From Fidelibacterota bacterium (GTDB lineage: Bacteria > Fidelibacterota > UBA2242): a stretch of DNA of 33,568 bases. A program made the translations under genes and the position numbers. The stretch is taken from positions 1-33,568 of the forward strand of contig JADHWC010000021.1 of NCBI GenBank assembly GCA_016783665.1, given 5' to 3'. The notes under the pieces are model-generated. The model had not been told where the DNA came from. It worked only from the letters and a program-made list of their open reading frames with translations, and did not search any database. Each line of letters starts with the position of its first letter. Within the stretch, counting starts at the first letter, position 1. Positions 8,205 to 18,400 of this stretch are shown here, one piece after another.

Positions 8205-8879
8205 ATGAAGCGCAATCTTGATCTGATAATATTTGATTTAGATGGAACCCTGTATCCTGCTAATAAAGACATGGATATGGGTTATCCAAGAGCAGCGATT
8301 CAATTGCTGGCAAGGAAAACAGGTCGCGATCTTGCTGAAGTTGAGAAAGAATTTATGCACAGGAAGGAAGAATTGCGCTCGGTAATCAATGGTAAACCTA
8401 CAAGCACCCTGACCTTGTTATACTATTATGACATCAGTTTCGATGAATTTGAAAATGAGGTCGATCAGGTTCTAAATATCGATCATTATATTCAGCCCGA
8501 TCCGAAATGCGTCCGGGTTGTTCAGCGAATTCAGGCCGAATATCCCCTGTTTTTATACACCACAAATAACACAAAAGTCAGCCGGAGAATTCTGAAGCGG
8601 CTCGGTCTGGACACGCTTTTCCCCGAAGAAAAACGCTTTTCTTTTACAGATGCAGGAAAACTGGACCTGCCACAAAGAGAAAAATTGGAGTACATAAAAC
8701 CCGGCATAAAAGGATTTAAGCACATCCTGAATAAGCATAATGCCGAACCGGAAAGGACACTTATGATTGGCGATTCGGAAGTTTCCGATATCCTTCCCGC
8801 TCGAAAATTGGGACTTCAGATCTACCATATCACGAATAGAAACTCGTTTTACTCATTACCGGAATGGCTGGGTATCTGA
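8205..8879 (+). CDS. HAD hydrolase, pyrimidine 5'-nucleotidase-like
   Basis: A 224-residue HAD-superfamily phosphatase. Motif I is 'IIFDLDGTLYPA' near residue 10, motif II is 'LYTTNNTKVSRRILKRLGL', and motif IV is 'MIGDSEVSDILPARKLGL'. The DLDGTLYP variant with a helical cap of the 'mgyPraaiqllarktG' type resembles the SDT1/PHM8 pyrimidine 5'-nucleotidases. It may dephosphorylate UMP or a related sugar phosphate; the specific substrate is inference. It stands 88 bases after the Mut7-C gene on the same strand, close to pyrF and pyrE. Confidence 0.82.
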   Translation: MKRNLDLIIFDLDGTLYPANKDMDMGYPRAAIQLLARKTGRDLAEVEKEFMHRKEELRSVINGKPTSTLTLLYYYDISFDEFENEVDQVLNIDHYIQPDPKCVRVVQRIQAEYPLFLYTTNNTKVSRRILKRLGLDTLFPEEKRFSFTDAGKLDLPQREKLEYIKPGIKGFKHILNKHNAEPERTLMIGDSEVSDILPARKLGLQIYHITNRNSFYSLPEWLGI

Positions 8880-8948
8880 TGAATTTTTATCAGATAATAA
8901 AAAACCACTTCCTGAAAATGTCAAAATATCCCTATATTATCATCTGTG

Positions 8949-9524
8949 ATGGATAAAAACACACGTAACCTTTTCGAAGTAAGCCTATCCGAAACCCAGA
9001 GCAGAGTGCTGGCTTCGACGCCTGATGGAATTTCGATCGAACTCGTAGAACACCTAGGTGAAGCTGAATATGGAAAAATTGTGAAAATTTCGGAAACCCT
9101 CGTGGATAATTTCGGTAGTAATGCCCGCTTTAACCGCAGTTCCATTAAAAAATATTTCAACTATCCCAAGACTCTGCCCTTTGTCATTCGCTATAAAGAC
9201 GATATTGAAGGATTTATCGTTGGTTCGCCCATCGAAAATTTTGCCAAAGAAGACTGGGCGCACTATGACGATAATCTGGGGAAGGGCAACACGATCTACA
9301 CCTATGCTTATGTCGTCAAAAAGGATAAACGGAACATTGGCATCGCAAAAATGCTTAAGCGGGTATATCAGAATACACTAAGGCGCAAGGGGTATTTATA
9401 CATGTCCGGACATGTCATGGAAGGCGTCAGCCTGCATTTCACTAAAAAAAGTCATGTTGTCCGCAAATTCGATAACTGGAATAACACCGGCTATGCTTTC
9501 GAATATTACCGGTTTCCGCTTTAG
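8949..9524 (+). CDS. GNAT-family N-acetyltransferase
   Basis: About 191 residues with a GNAT core. 'LPFVIRYKDDIEGFIVGSPI' gives the beta2-beta3-beta4 strands. 'IYTYAYVVKKDKRNIGIAKMLKRVYQNTLRRKGYLYM' is the acetyl-CoA-binding strand-loop-helix, with K/R-x-x-G-I-A in place of the usual R/Q-x-x-G-x-G/A. The C-terminal 'fDNWNNTGYAFEYYRFPL' is characteristic of this subgroup but not known to me functionally. GTG at 8946 and ATG at 8949 are both possible starts; I take the ATG. The substrate is unknown. It converges with the GH9 gene, leaving only four bases between the stops. Confidence 0.75.
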   Translation: MDKNTRNLFEVSLSETQSRVLASTPDGISIELVEHLGEAEYGKIVKISETLVDNFGSNARFNRSSIKKYFNYPKTLPFVIRYKDDIEGFIVGSPIENFAKEDWAHYDDNLGKGNTIYTYAYVVKKDKRNIGIAKMLKRVYQNTLRRKGYLYMSGHVMEGVSLHFTKKSHVVRKFDNWNNTGYAFEYYRFPL

Positions 9525-9528
9525 ATTT

Positions 9529-11319
9529 TTATTTTGAACTTAATACACTGAAAAAATAAATAGCCTCGGCTGTACCATCCAGGGTCGGTTCGTTAGTGCT
9601 GTAGTCTCCTAAATCATCATGAAATACAATATAATCGGACTGGAACCAAGCATATTCATCATCTTCATGAAGACGAATACCTTTCAGACTGTTGTATATT
9701 GAGGCATAGACCGGTCCGTCATTCAATCCGCCAATCGGTAAGCGGTTCAGATGCGGAACCATAGGTGTGTGCGGATGAAGCGGTGTAACTCCATCTTTGG
9801 GAATGCCAACAAACTGACTCACGCCCCAGGGATTGCAACCCAACAGCCAGTCCCTATGCGTAGCCATCAATTCCCGGTATTGAATATCACCTGTCATTTT
9901 CTCGTATAGCAGGCACTGAGTCACAAATGCCGCCGCCAGATTATTGGAACACCAGATAAAGGGGATTCCAATCAGAAACGGATTCTCTTTTGCTCTCTTT
10001 TGAACCGCTTCGATTTGTTCTTTATAATATCCTATTAATGTATCTTTAAACGCTTCATCTGCCACTTCAAACAAGGCATAATGTCCCATGTTCATGAATG
10101 GATAGCACTCATAATGCCGGGCAGTATCTTTGCCCATCCAGGAAGAAGTGTTGATTAATTTCGCAAATCCTTTAGCCTCACGCAAATACGTCGAATCTTT
10201 TGTTCCTTTGTATAGTTCCGCAGCGCCCCACTCCATGTCATCCGCCCAGGTATTCTCATAGTAGCGATAAGGCGCCCGGCAGGGTGTTCCCTCCTGGCAG
10301 CCCGGCTGTTTGAGTCCCATTTCGTACACTTCCAGACCGGCTTTCAGACAACGGTTGGCAAAATCTTCATCACCAAGATCCTCTTTCCAGACCCGGTAAG
10401 CCATCGCCATAGCCGCTGCGTAACGTCCTGTAAGATTTGCAATTCCGGTCGATGTATTCTGGTATTTAAACAGTCCCTGGGGTTTTCCGTTGGCATAATA
10501 GACTACACGGTAATTGCCCGGTCCCCAGCCATAATCAGCGGTGTCCAGATGTGGCAGTTTAAAGCCCACATGATCGCGGTCATCGGCCACCTGATGAAAC
10601 AGCTGATCCGGCGCCGGATGCATTTTCAACATCCATTCAAGTCCCCATTTTATCTCATCCAGCACATCGGCAATTCCATTGGCTCCGGGTTGACCGAGAT
10701 CATTAAAATTATCCGCAAATACGTCTTTATTTTCCAGGTAAGCAAACAACATTCGGCAGATGGTGTTTCCCGAAGTCAGCATATAGCGCAGATGATCACC
10801 GGCATCGTGCCAGCCGCCACTTACATCGATATATGTGCTGTCGGGCATCGGACCGTACATGGTTCGCCCGTCTTTTTTGTGACAAACTTCATCAGTAAAG
10901 GGATTATACCCACACCGCTGCTGACGGATATACTGAAGAAGGTATTCGGAATAACCGTTATAAACATCATCTCCAATCGCAAATTCCTGGGACCGGGCTT
11001 CTTTTCCCTGGATTTTCAACCGATATTTACCGGGGTTTTGTACATTCGAAAAATCCAGGCGATAATGATATCTAAAATTTCCCCATTCGCCTACAGACGG
11101 TCCAATTTTATGTGACGTCCCGGTTACTTCACTCGTTGCAACATTGATAACCTGGAGTTTTTTACCATCAAGTTGCTTATTTGAAAAGACTACTGCAATT
11201 TTCATTTCCTGAGGGAAATATCCGATTTGGTTGACTCGCAAATAAACATTATCAGGTTTAGCCGTTAATAAAGTCAGGCATAAGAGAAACAGCCCAAAAA
11301 ATCTCACTATCTTGTTCAT
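9529..11319 (-). CDS. Glycoside hydrolase family 9 with N-terminal Ig-like domain
   Basis: A 596-residue exported enzyme. A signal peptide (residues 1-20) is followed by the Ig-like CelD-N domain ('VYLRVNQIGYFPQEMKIAVV', to about 115) and an (alpha/alpha)6 GH9 barrel. Catalytic aspartates lie in 'SGGWHDAGDH' (DAGD at 172-175) and the general acid in 'STNEPTLDGTAE' (Glu577). GH9 contains endoglucanases but also exo-beta-D-glucosaminidases from chitin-utilisation loci. The nearby deacetylases, NagA and ROK kinase make glucosaminidase activity on deacetylated chito-oligosaccharides a reasonable guess, but sequence alone does not settle it. No carbohydrate-binding module or sorting domain is present. 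It is the last gene of the receptor operon. Confidence 0.9.
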   Translation of the reverse strand: MNKIVRFFGLFLLCLTLLTAKPDNVYLRVNQIGYFPQEMKIAVVFSNKQLDGKKLQVINVATSEVTGTSHKIGPSVGEWGNFRYHYRLDFSNVQNPGKYRLKIQGKEARSQEFAIGDDVYNGYSEYLLQYIRQQRCGYNPFTDEVCHKKDGRTMYGPMPDSTYIDVSGGWHDAGDHLRYMLTSGNTICRMLFAYLENKDVFADNFNDLGQPGANGIADVLDEIKWGLEWMLKMHPAPDQLFHQVADDRDHVGFKLPHLDTADYGWGPGNYRVVYYANGKPQGLFKYQNTSTGIANLTGRYAAAMAMAYRVWKEDLGDEDFANRCLKAGLEVYEMGLKQPGCQEGTPCRAPYRYYENTWADDMEWGAAELYKGTKDSTYLREAKGFAKLINTSSWMGKDTARHYECYPFMNMGHYALFEVADEAFKDTLIGYYKEQIEAVQKRAKENPFLIGIPFIWCSNNLAAAFVTQCLLYEKMTGDIQYRELMATHRDWLLGCNPWGVSQFVGIPKDGVTPLHPHTPMVPHLNRLPIGGLNDGPVYASIYNSLKGIRLHEDDEYAWFQSDYIVFHDDLGDYSTNEPTLDGTAEAIYFFSVLSSK

Positions 11320-11353
11320 ATAAAGATCCTGTGTTTTTTAATTATCAACTATA

Positions 11354-12247
11354 TCAATATCCAGTTGCTTCAGGATTTTGCATGTTCTCTAATCCAACCC
11401 GGCTGATTAATTCCGTGTATGTTAATAATTTGATGTTATTGGCCGTAACGGCTTTGCGAAATTTTCCAGCACATAACGCAACGAGCTCCGCCTGACGGTG
11501 TTTACTCATTTCGGGAAGCCCGAAGGGATTTAGATCTTTCATTGCCTGCATTTCGGGAGTATCCTTGCCAATGTGAAACACCAGCAGATTGACACAATCT
11601 GAAGAAAGACGATCAACCCTCGCAACCAAACTGTCTATTTTATCAGAATAGGACACACTATAAATACTTTCGAAATCCATCTCGCTAAAATAACGACTAA
11701 TTCCCAGTTGGTATTCCGCTGCCAGGTTCTCAACCAGGGCGCAGAATTCCGGTGTACCGACTGCCGTTCCCATATGGTAATCCAGATAATCAATCTTTAG
11801 CCCGGTGTTAATAGCCCGGTCAATTTGCGCTCTCAATTCTTTTTCAACTTCGTTAATATCCGGCTGGCGCTCAAAAAATAATTTCCGCGATGGAAAAAAA
11901 TAACCGCAGCTATCTACCAGCGTTGGGGCACCTGCAGCTCCAATAACAGGTCCCCAGCGATAATTTTTCCATTCTGCATTCAAGGTCAGATGAACTCCAA
12001 TGGATACATTGGGATAATTCTTCAAAATATCCATAGCCTCCTGGTACCAGGGGCAGACAAACATCACCGACGCTGAAATCGGCAGTCCGGTCTCTAGCAC
12101 CTGTTTAGCCGCCATATTTACCGAATGACACATGCCGATATCGTCACAGCGAATCAATATTTCCGCGCCCCTCTTTTCCGGTGTCTTACCGCAATTCGAA
12201 AGAAAAACACCAGCAATAATAATAAAAATAAGAAGTAGGTTTTTCAT
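11354..12247 (-). CDS. YdjC/ChbG-family carbohydrate deacetylase, lipoprotein
   Basis: A 297-residue protein of the YdjC/ChbG fold. The metal site is visible as 'ILIRCDDIGMCHSVN' (Asp35, Asp36), 'IGVHLTLNAEW' (His86) and 'DYLDYHMGT' (His158). In E. coli, ChbG removes an acetyl group from chitobiose in the cytoplasm. This version instead starts with a lipoprotein signal, hydrophobic residues 3-15 and lipobox LSNC with Cys19, so it should act in the periplasm or on the cell surface. It sits 34 bases before the GH9 gene, which fits the order deacetylate, then cleave. Confidence 0.85.
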   Translation of the reverse strand: MKNLLLIFIIIAGVFLSNCGKTPEKRGAEILIRCDDIGMCHSVNMAAKQVLETGLPISASVMFVCPWYQEAMDILKNYPNVSIGVHLTLNAEWKNYRWGPVIGAAGAPTLVDSCGYFFPSRKLFFERQPDINEVEKELRAQIDRAINTGLKIDYLDYHMGTAVGTPEFCALVENLAAEYQLGISRYFSEMDFESIYSVSYSDKIDSLVARVDRLSSDCVNLLVFHIGKDTPEMQAMKDLNPFGLPEMSKHRQAELVALCAGKFRKAVTANNIKLLTYTELISRVGLENMQNPEATGY

Positions 12248-12268
12248 AATCTAAACAATTTAATTATT

Positions 12269-13270
12269 CTAATATGAAACGCCAATGGAAAATGTGTGGG
12301 TTGCATCGAAAATTCCATAATCCTGATAGGCATAGTCCAACCGAAGCTTTATACCGTCGATTTTTTTATGTACTCCCATACCGAAAGTCAATCCCCGTTC
12401 GTCATAATTGCCCATATATCCTGTTCTCAGAATCAGCATTTTCTGAAACGTATACTCAGTACCCACTTTAATTTTTTCCAGATAATCCCGTGGATGTGAA
12501 GACTCAAAACCGATGATCAGATGATGATTCTCGTTATCGAGTGATAAAATCGAAAGCGGATTCAGACTCAGGCTGAAACTGACTGCATAGGGCATGGGAA
12601 CTTTGTCCACTTCATACTTAATTTCTCTTGAAAAATTCTGTATCACCGCACCAAATCGAATTCCGTGATTTAAAAAATCATAAGTCGTGCCGACATCAAT
12701 TGCCGGTTCTCCATGATTATATTTTACAAGGCTAATGGTTGTATCACCAGCCAAAATTGTTCCCGTCCAGACACTTCCCAAATCCTGATATGCGTATTTT
12801 ATACGAATTCCATAGGAGAAACGGTTATTTACTTTTTGGCTGTAGGTAAATCCGATTGCGTAACTGCCGGGTTGAAAGAGTTCCGTTTTTACGTAACCCT
12901 GTTCGTTGTCCGCATACTGAGTTCCCTGAAATTCGCCATAATCCATTGTAAGAAAATCCAGCGCCAGAACTCCAAACTTGTCAAGCGCCACAGAACCTGC
13001 AAAAGAGCTGTAATTAATATCGGCAATTCCGCTGGTATAATTAGCATTAAAGTCAAACTTAGAATCCTGCCAGGCTAATCCTGAGGGGTTCCAGAAAACC
13101 GTATTTGAATTATAAAACAGCGTCAAACCAAGCCCGCCTCTGCCAATCGCTTCAGCAGAAACCGGATTATCCAGGAACCGGAAACCGGTTTGTCCACGTT
13201 TAACAATTTTGGCGAAGCCTGGTACAGCCAGTAAAATTGTGAATACGATGATTAAATATTTATACTTCAT
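12269..13270 (-). CDS. PorV/PorQ-family outer-membrane beta-barrel protein
   Basis: About 333 residues: signal peptide, then 'RFLDNPVSAEAIGRGGLGLTL' and 'NTVFWNPSGLAW', the N-terminal hallmark of PorV/PorQ proteins, then alternating barrel strands ending in aromatic 'HTFSIGVSY'. The family has a FadL-like barrel. PorV escorts T9SS cargo to the surface in Porphyromonas. Here the upstream gene encodes a protein with a T9SS-like sorting domain, so the barrel may be its anchor or shuttle; that is inference. A longer frame opens at 13456 inside the upstream gene. I chose 13270 because it has GGAG seven bases upstream and starts a signal peptide. Confidence 0.82.
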   Translation of the reverse strand: MKYKYLIIVFTILLAVPGFAKIVKRGQTGFRFLDNPVSAEAIGRGGLGLTLFYNSNTVFWNPSGLAWQDSKFDFNANYTSGIADINYSSFAGSVALDKFGVLALDFLTMDYGEFQGTQYADNEQGYVKTELFQPGSYAIGFTYSQKVNNRFSYGIRIKYAYQDLGSVWTGTILAGDTTISLVKYNHGEPAIDVGTTYDFLNHGIRFGAVIQNFSREIKYEVDKVPMPYAVSFSLSLNPLSILSLDNENHHLIIGFESSHPRDYLEKIKVGTEYTFQKMLILRTGYMGNYDERGLTFGMGVHKKIDGIKLRLDYAYQDYGIFDATHTFSIGVSY

Positions 13271-13280
13271 GATGTTCTCC

Positions 13281-15398
13281 TTAGCGTACCAATACAAACT
13301 TAACAAAATGATCCGGCAGTGATTTTCCCGAAAATGATTCTGATTCTGTAACAGCCAAAATATAGATACCACTGGATACAAACTGATTGTTTTTGGTTTT
13401 CTGTTCCCAGATTTCCTGATCGGTTCCGGCATGATCAATTGAATTAATGAAGTCACCGGTTTCCGTGTAGATTGTTAATAAACACCGATAAGGCAAATTA
13501 ACAAAACTTATCTGGTTCGGTTTATCCGGATAACCGAAAATCCCGGCAGCAGTACTTGCCGGATTTGGGACCACCAGAGCCCTGTCTGATTCCGCCAATC
13601 CCTCTTTAAAAGGTATCGCCGCAATGGCTGATCGATTGACATATCGACTGCTTTCCAGCATTTCACCGGGATTCAATCCATCCGTATTCTGAGAGCCATC
13701 ATCCACAGCAGTAACCGCATAATAATAGCTGACTCCTCGGATAACATCGGTATCAATATAGCTGAGTTCGTTGCGGCCGGTGGTTTCATAAATCATTTCC
13801 CAATAATTACTGCTCTGAATACCTGATGGGTCATTCACATATGCTGCTCCTATTTTTCGATAAATTCGCCAGGCATACCAATCATCAACTTTTGTGTCGG
13901 GATCCAAGTAATAATCCGGATCAGGATAACTCCATTCCACAATAACCCTGTCAGCATCACTGGTAATTTCAACATCCGGCGGAGGCGGCGGATCCGGAAT
14001 ATCAAAGCTCCTCTGCCAGGCCCATTTCGCTCGATCCAATGCGTGAAACAGCGAATCCCGTCCGCTTAGTAAAACGGAATCTTTTTCGGAATCCGAAATT
14101 TCGCCTTTCAACCACGCCCGGCCAACTGTATCAGCAACCGCCCGTGAAATAGAGCCGACTCCGATTGCATATACTGCACATATTGAATCATAGCTCGCTG
14201 CCTGAGAATTTTTAGTCAGTTCATATGGACCGACCGTAATAAACCGCATTGGCCCGTACTGACTCTGATTCGAACTCAACCATCCCTCCGTTATTGGATC
14301 CAGGGGAAACTTTCCCCTGTTATCGTGCCCAATATAAGTATCCCGTAATCCAAAGTCTCTCCTTCCCCAGAGGTCACCCGAGATTTCCGCATGAGGCATC
14401 GAATAAGGCTGAGATTGATCATCGTCATCTGGATTAAAACTGTTTTTAGCACAGTGTAATAATGTAAATCCGGGAATCTGAGTTGAAATCAGGTGTCCTG
14501 TACTGCGTTCCGGATCACCAATATCATCCGTACTGCCATTCTGATATACTCTTATACCCGGACGTTTATAATCCCAGTAATAAGCAACCTTCATACTATC
14601 CCGCAATTCGCCCTGGTTCAAAACTGACTTTCCGGCAAACCAGCTATCCAGATCATCAACCCCTTCGTAAGCAAATCCACCCATGGCAAAATATTCACCC
14701 GCCTTCGACGGCCCGAAGCTGAATGATAATGGCCACCATAACCGAATAGTCTGATCAGGGAAAAATCTACTCGAATCAGGGCTCTCAATCGGTCGCCTGG
14801 TCTCTCCGGTAAATTTATAGGAAGCCTTCCAGATCAGATAGTTCTCATGATTGTGATTACTGAAACCAATTAGTTCAATATGTGTTCGGATTCCCCAGTA
14901 TGGTATAATATCTTCCCAAACTGCTTTCATGTCCGGTTTTAAATCAGGATCGACCTGCCATGTATATTCCTGCTGCTGAGCAATTCCGTCAACGGTTACA
15001 TAGGGCGGCCGATACCGACGGATTTCCTGTGAGAAGTCATTGATACCATTGCTGACGAATGGGGTCGGAATGATTTTACGGTTTCCAAAGTTATCGATAA
15101 AACCGCTGTCGTCTGGCGCAATAGGATTAAATATTTGATACAGTAACCGGGAATGCCATTCATCCTGGGGATACTGAAATATCTCGGACTTGACATTTCC
15201 GTCCGTCAGCATCCAACTGTATTGGGTTGTAAACTGACCTTCACCATTGATCTTTTTCATATCCAGTTTAATGGCATTGACATTCAAGAACATCGGCGGG
15301 CCGGTATATTTTTTCTGTCCAGGTGCTGATGTTGTGACAGCAATTATTCCACTTAAAATAATAACACTTAATGATTTCATTGAAATTCTAATCCTCAT
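13281..15398 (-). CDS. Large exported FN3-like protein with T9SS-type sorting domain
   Basis: About 705 residues and not a family I can name. A signal peptide (about residues 1-28) is followed by a long N-terminal region rich in W, Y and D ('PYWGIRTHIELIGFSNHNHENY', 'LWWPLSFSFGPSKAGEYFAMGG'). A PPPPP linker comes next, then a fibronectin-III-like module ('ITSDADRVIVEWSYPDPD', 'YYYAVTAVDDGSQ') near residues 470-570. The C-terminal module ('VVPNPAS', 'ISFVNLP', 'LLTIYTETGDFINSI', 'SSGIYILAVTE', 'KFVLVR') has the T9SS type A sorting-domain pattern. It probably sits on the surface beside the receptor and barrel, possibly as a glycan-binding partner in place of SusD. GGGGTGAT before the ATG at 15398 supports the start. 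Confidence 0.8.
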   Translation of the reverse strand: MRIRISMKSLSVIILSGIIAVTTSAPGQKKYTGPPMFLNVNAIKLDMKKINGEGQFTTQYSWMLTDGNVKSEIFQYPQDEWHSRLLYQIFNPIAPDDSGFIDNFGNRKIIPTPFVSNGINDFSQEIRRYRPPYVTVDGIAQQQEYTWQVDPDLKPDMKAVWEDIIPYWGIRTHIELIGFSNHNHENYLIWKASYKFTGETRRPIESPDSSRFFPDQTIRLWWPLSFSFGPSKAGEYFAMGGFAYEGVDDLDSWFAGKSVLNQGELRDSMKVAYYWDYKRPGIRVYQNGSTDDIGDPERSTGHLISTQIPGFTLLHCAKNSFNPDDDDQSQPYSMPHAEISGDLWGRRDFGLRDTYIGHDNRGKFPLDPITEGWLSSNQSQYGPMRFITVGPYELTKNSQAASYDSICAVYAIGVGSISRAVADTVGRAWLKGEISDSEKDSVLLSGRDSLFHALDRAKWAWQRSFDIPDPPPPPDVEITSDADRVIVEWSYPDPDYYLDPDTKVDDWYAWRIYRKIGAAYVNDPSGIQSSNYWEMIYETTGRNELSYIDTDVIRGVSYYYAVTAVDDGSQNTDGLNPGEMLESSRYVNRSAIAAIPFKEGLAESDRALVVPNPASTAAGIFGYPDKPNQISFVNLPYRCLLTIYTETGDFINSIDHAGTDQEIWEQKTKNNQFVSSGIYILAVTESESFSGKSLPDHFVKFVLVR

Positions 15399-15411
15399 AA
15401 TATCACCCCTT

Positions 15412-18400
15412 TTAGAAATTAATCCGAAGACCAATTAAAACTCGCCTCGGATTCAGGAACAGTGGTGTTGTAAACCAACCCTGGTCAATATAAGCATTGG
15501 TCTCTCTCCGGCGATCATTTCGATTCATAATTTCCTCGTTTAATTGTGCAAATTCTTCCGGTGTGTAATTTGGATCATCAATTTCAATAAGTGCTTCCAG
15601 TGGATCATATTCAACACCTGCCGGGCGGTACTCACCCCATTTATCATTACCTTTGTGTTCACCCGATTCCCAGGGGAAACATAGGGATTCTTTATACCGG
15701 TTGTATTGGGTAGTACTCATACCATTGATATACAGACGTTTAATATTCAGAAAGTTTGTGACAGTCAATACCAATTCACAATTCACATTGGATACTTTAA
15801 ATCCCTTTGATGCCCGCAAATCGAGATTTGAGAAATCCATAACATTGGCTTTTCTCTGGACACCGGTCAGAGGATCGGACTGGATAACAATTTTACCACC
15901 GTCCCGCCAATCGTACAGCAGATTGACATATAATTTACAAAAAGGTTTGAATCCCAGCATACGTATCCCCCAGTCCGAAGGGGTATGTAAATTGATATTC
16001 ACATTCGCCCGCGGTTGCGGTTCCAGAAAATCCTGATCGGCATTGCGAAGTTCGTCCTGGGCCTCCACCTGGTTTTCGTAGACTGTCTTTAGCCCAACCT
16101 GTCCCCAACTTTTTAACATATATTCGTAATTTGCCCAAAATGTCAAAAAGCGTCCATAATTTCTCTCCAGCCGCAATTCCAGGCCACGAATATCGGCATA
16201 GGCATCGGGATAGTATCGGCTCACGTTGAACTCCTGGTTATAGTCCCAGAAAGTCCGGCTTAACGGTTCGTTTTTCAGATCCTTATAATAAAATGTGACA
16301 TTGAAAAGTAATGTCTCCAGAAACTGCTGTTCATATCCAAATTCATAGGCTACTGTGCGCCCCATTTCAAGGTCTGAGGACGGTAAGATTGCCGCACCTG
16401 TGGAAATTCCCAGATTATACAGGAAGGACATATTTGGTTTTTGATAAAAATGCCCGTAATTAAAATAGAGTTTACTCCTGGATGTTACCGGAAAGGAAAC
16501 GCCAAGCCGGGGTGACAATTTCAGTTGGGCTTTTGCCCGTTCACCATCCCAGCCGGGAGGACTATCCAGCATTTCGCGAAATACTTCCCAGCGCTCATAA
16601 CTTCCCCACTCACCAGGTAAGTACTGATAGATTTGATTATAGAAGTAGGCGTAGTCCTCATCCAGTGGAAAATATATCGGATAGACTTTATTTTGGGGAT
16701 CAAAATAATCCAATCGCAAACCGGCAGAAGCGATCATACCCTCAAACTCAAGCTTATCCTGAATATAAACGCCAGCTTCGATGGGACGGATTTTATAGTA
16801 TTGCCATGTATCGGGTATTCCGGGCGCATATAGTTTTTCCGATTGCATCCAGGCGCCGGCATAGACAAAGGAGTAGGAATATTGAAATACAAAACCGGTT
16901 TCAAACTGGTGGTTATGTCCCAGCTGGGCTGTTAAATCTCCTTTCATGCTTAAGGTCCAGGAATACGATGAGTCCACCTGTTGCAACCCACCATACATCT
17001 GAAACAAATCCGTAATATCGTATGACCAGTTTGTCGAACCATAAGGAGTTCCGACACTTGGATAGCGTACTATTTTCATGGTGGAATCAATTTCTACCCA
17101 GGCAGAAGCTAGGGATGTATCGGCACTATAGGGATTAATCTCATTATCCTGGTACGTGAACTGTGTCTCCAAGTTAAAAAATGCTTTTGATGACAGGGTG
17201 CGATTTAATTTTACGCCTCCCATAAACCAGCGCTGATCCAGATACTGTAACTGACTCTGATTGAACATATTGATAAAACCGTTACTGCTGCCGAGAATCC
17301 GGGCAAGTTGTTCAACGGAACTCTGCGAACTGCTCATAAAATTAAACTTACTTGAATAATCCAACAAAGCACCACCCAGACTGGAAGGTCGGCTGCCGGT
17401 ATTTGTCTCGACCTTGGCATAGAATGCATTCATTGACATTTTTGTATTCGGTGAAAGGTAAGAGGTTAATTTTATCTGACCGTTATAATCGGTATAAGAC
17501 TGTCTTGGACCGATCGGGAAAGCAAATTGTGTATTCTCATATTTGCCGGCTGCTAAAAATGTAAATCTTTCGATTGTACTACCGATCAAAGGCAAACCTT
17601 TTCCCGGTACCGGCCCGGTAAGAGTTCCCTCAATGTAGACATCCGGCTTTTTTGCAAATTCATATTCAGGATGCTGAACAAGCCAGATCGCGCGTTTCTG
17701 CTCGGGAGTAAGTTTTGCATTCGAAGGCAGCCCAATAACCTGATAATTCTTACGACCTTCCCGGCTACTGTTCCAGCCTTTAAATCCTTTCAGATCATTG
17801 GGAAATCCGAGAGGCAACAATTCATCATCAGGAACACCTTCCCAGCAATAAACATGGTACATACTATCCGAAGGATCAAAATAAGTGAAATTTGTATCCG
17901 TATAGACTTTTGCTATCCATGAATCATTACCCCATGGGTTACTGCCAAAGAACTTATAATCACTTTTCGATGTCATGTCAATTTTCAGTGAAAGGCTGTA
18001 TTTATCCCGTTTCCCCTCTTTGGTCACAACATTGACTAAACCGGATTTAAAACCGCCATATTTGGCCTCAAAGCCCCCAGTAAGTACCTGCAATTCCTCA
18101 ATTGACGTTGAGTTCAGGGATAAATAAGAGTTTCCCGAGCGGAGATCACGGGCAGAAATGCCGTCAATCCGGACATCGGTTTCACGAACGCTTCCCCCCC
18201 GGATACTCAGTCCGTGACCGTCATTATCCGTAACCAGGTCAACACCTTTGACTTTATTGACAAATTCATCCAGTCGTAAGATTGGCGCCTCTGTAATCCG
18301 CTCTGTTAAAATGATTTCCTGTGTGCCCGATACGTCAGCTTTGATTACTTCCCGATGGGCAGTTACTTCAACGGTTCCCAGCTCGAGTACCGTCGATTCA

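Noticed and set aside
13271-13456. Longer N-terminus for the PorV-like protein
   Set aside because: It overlaps the upstream gene by 176 bases and places the signal peptide in the middle of the protein.
13281-15398. T9SS-type protein as a SusD homologue
   Set aside because: No lipoprotein signal and no SusD/TPR-like helical pattern; it is W/Y/D-rich with an FN3-like module and a T9SS-type end.
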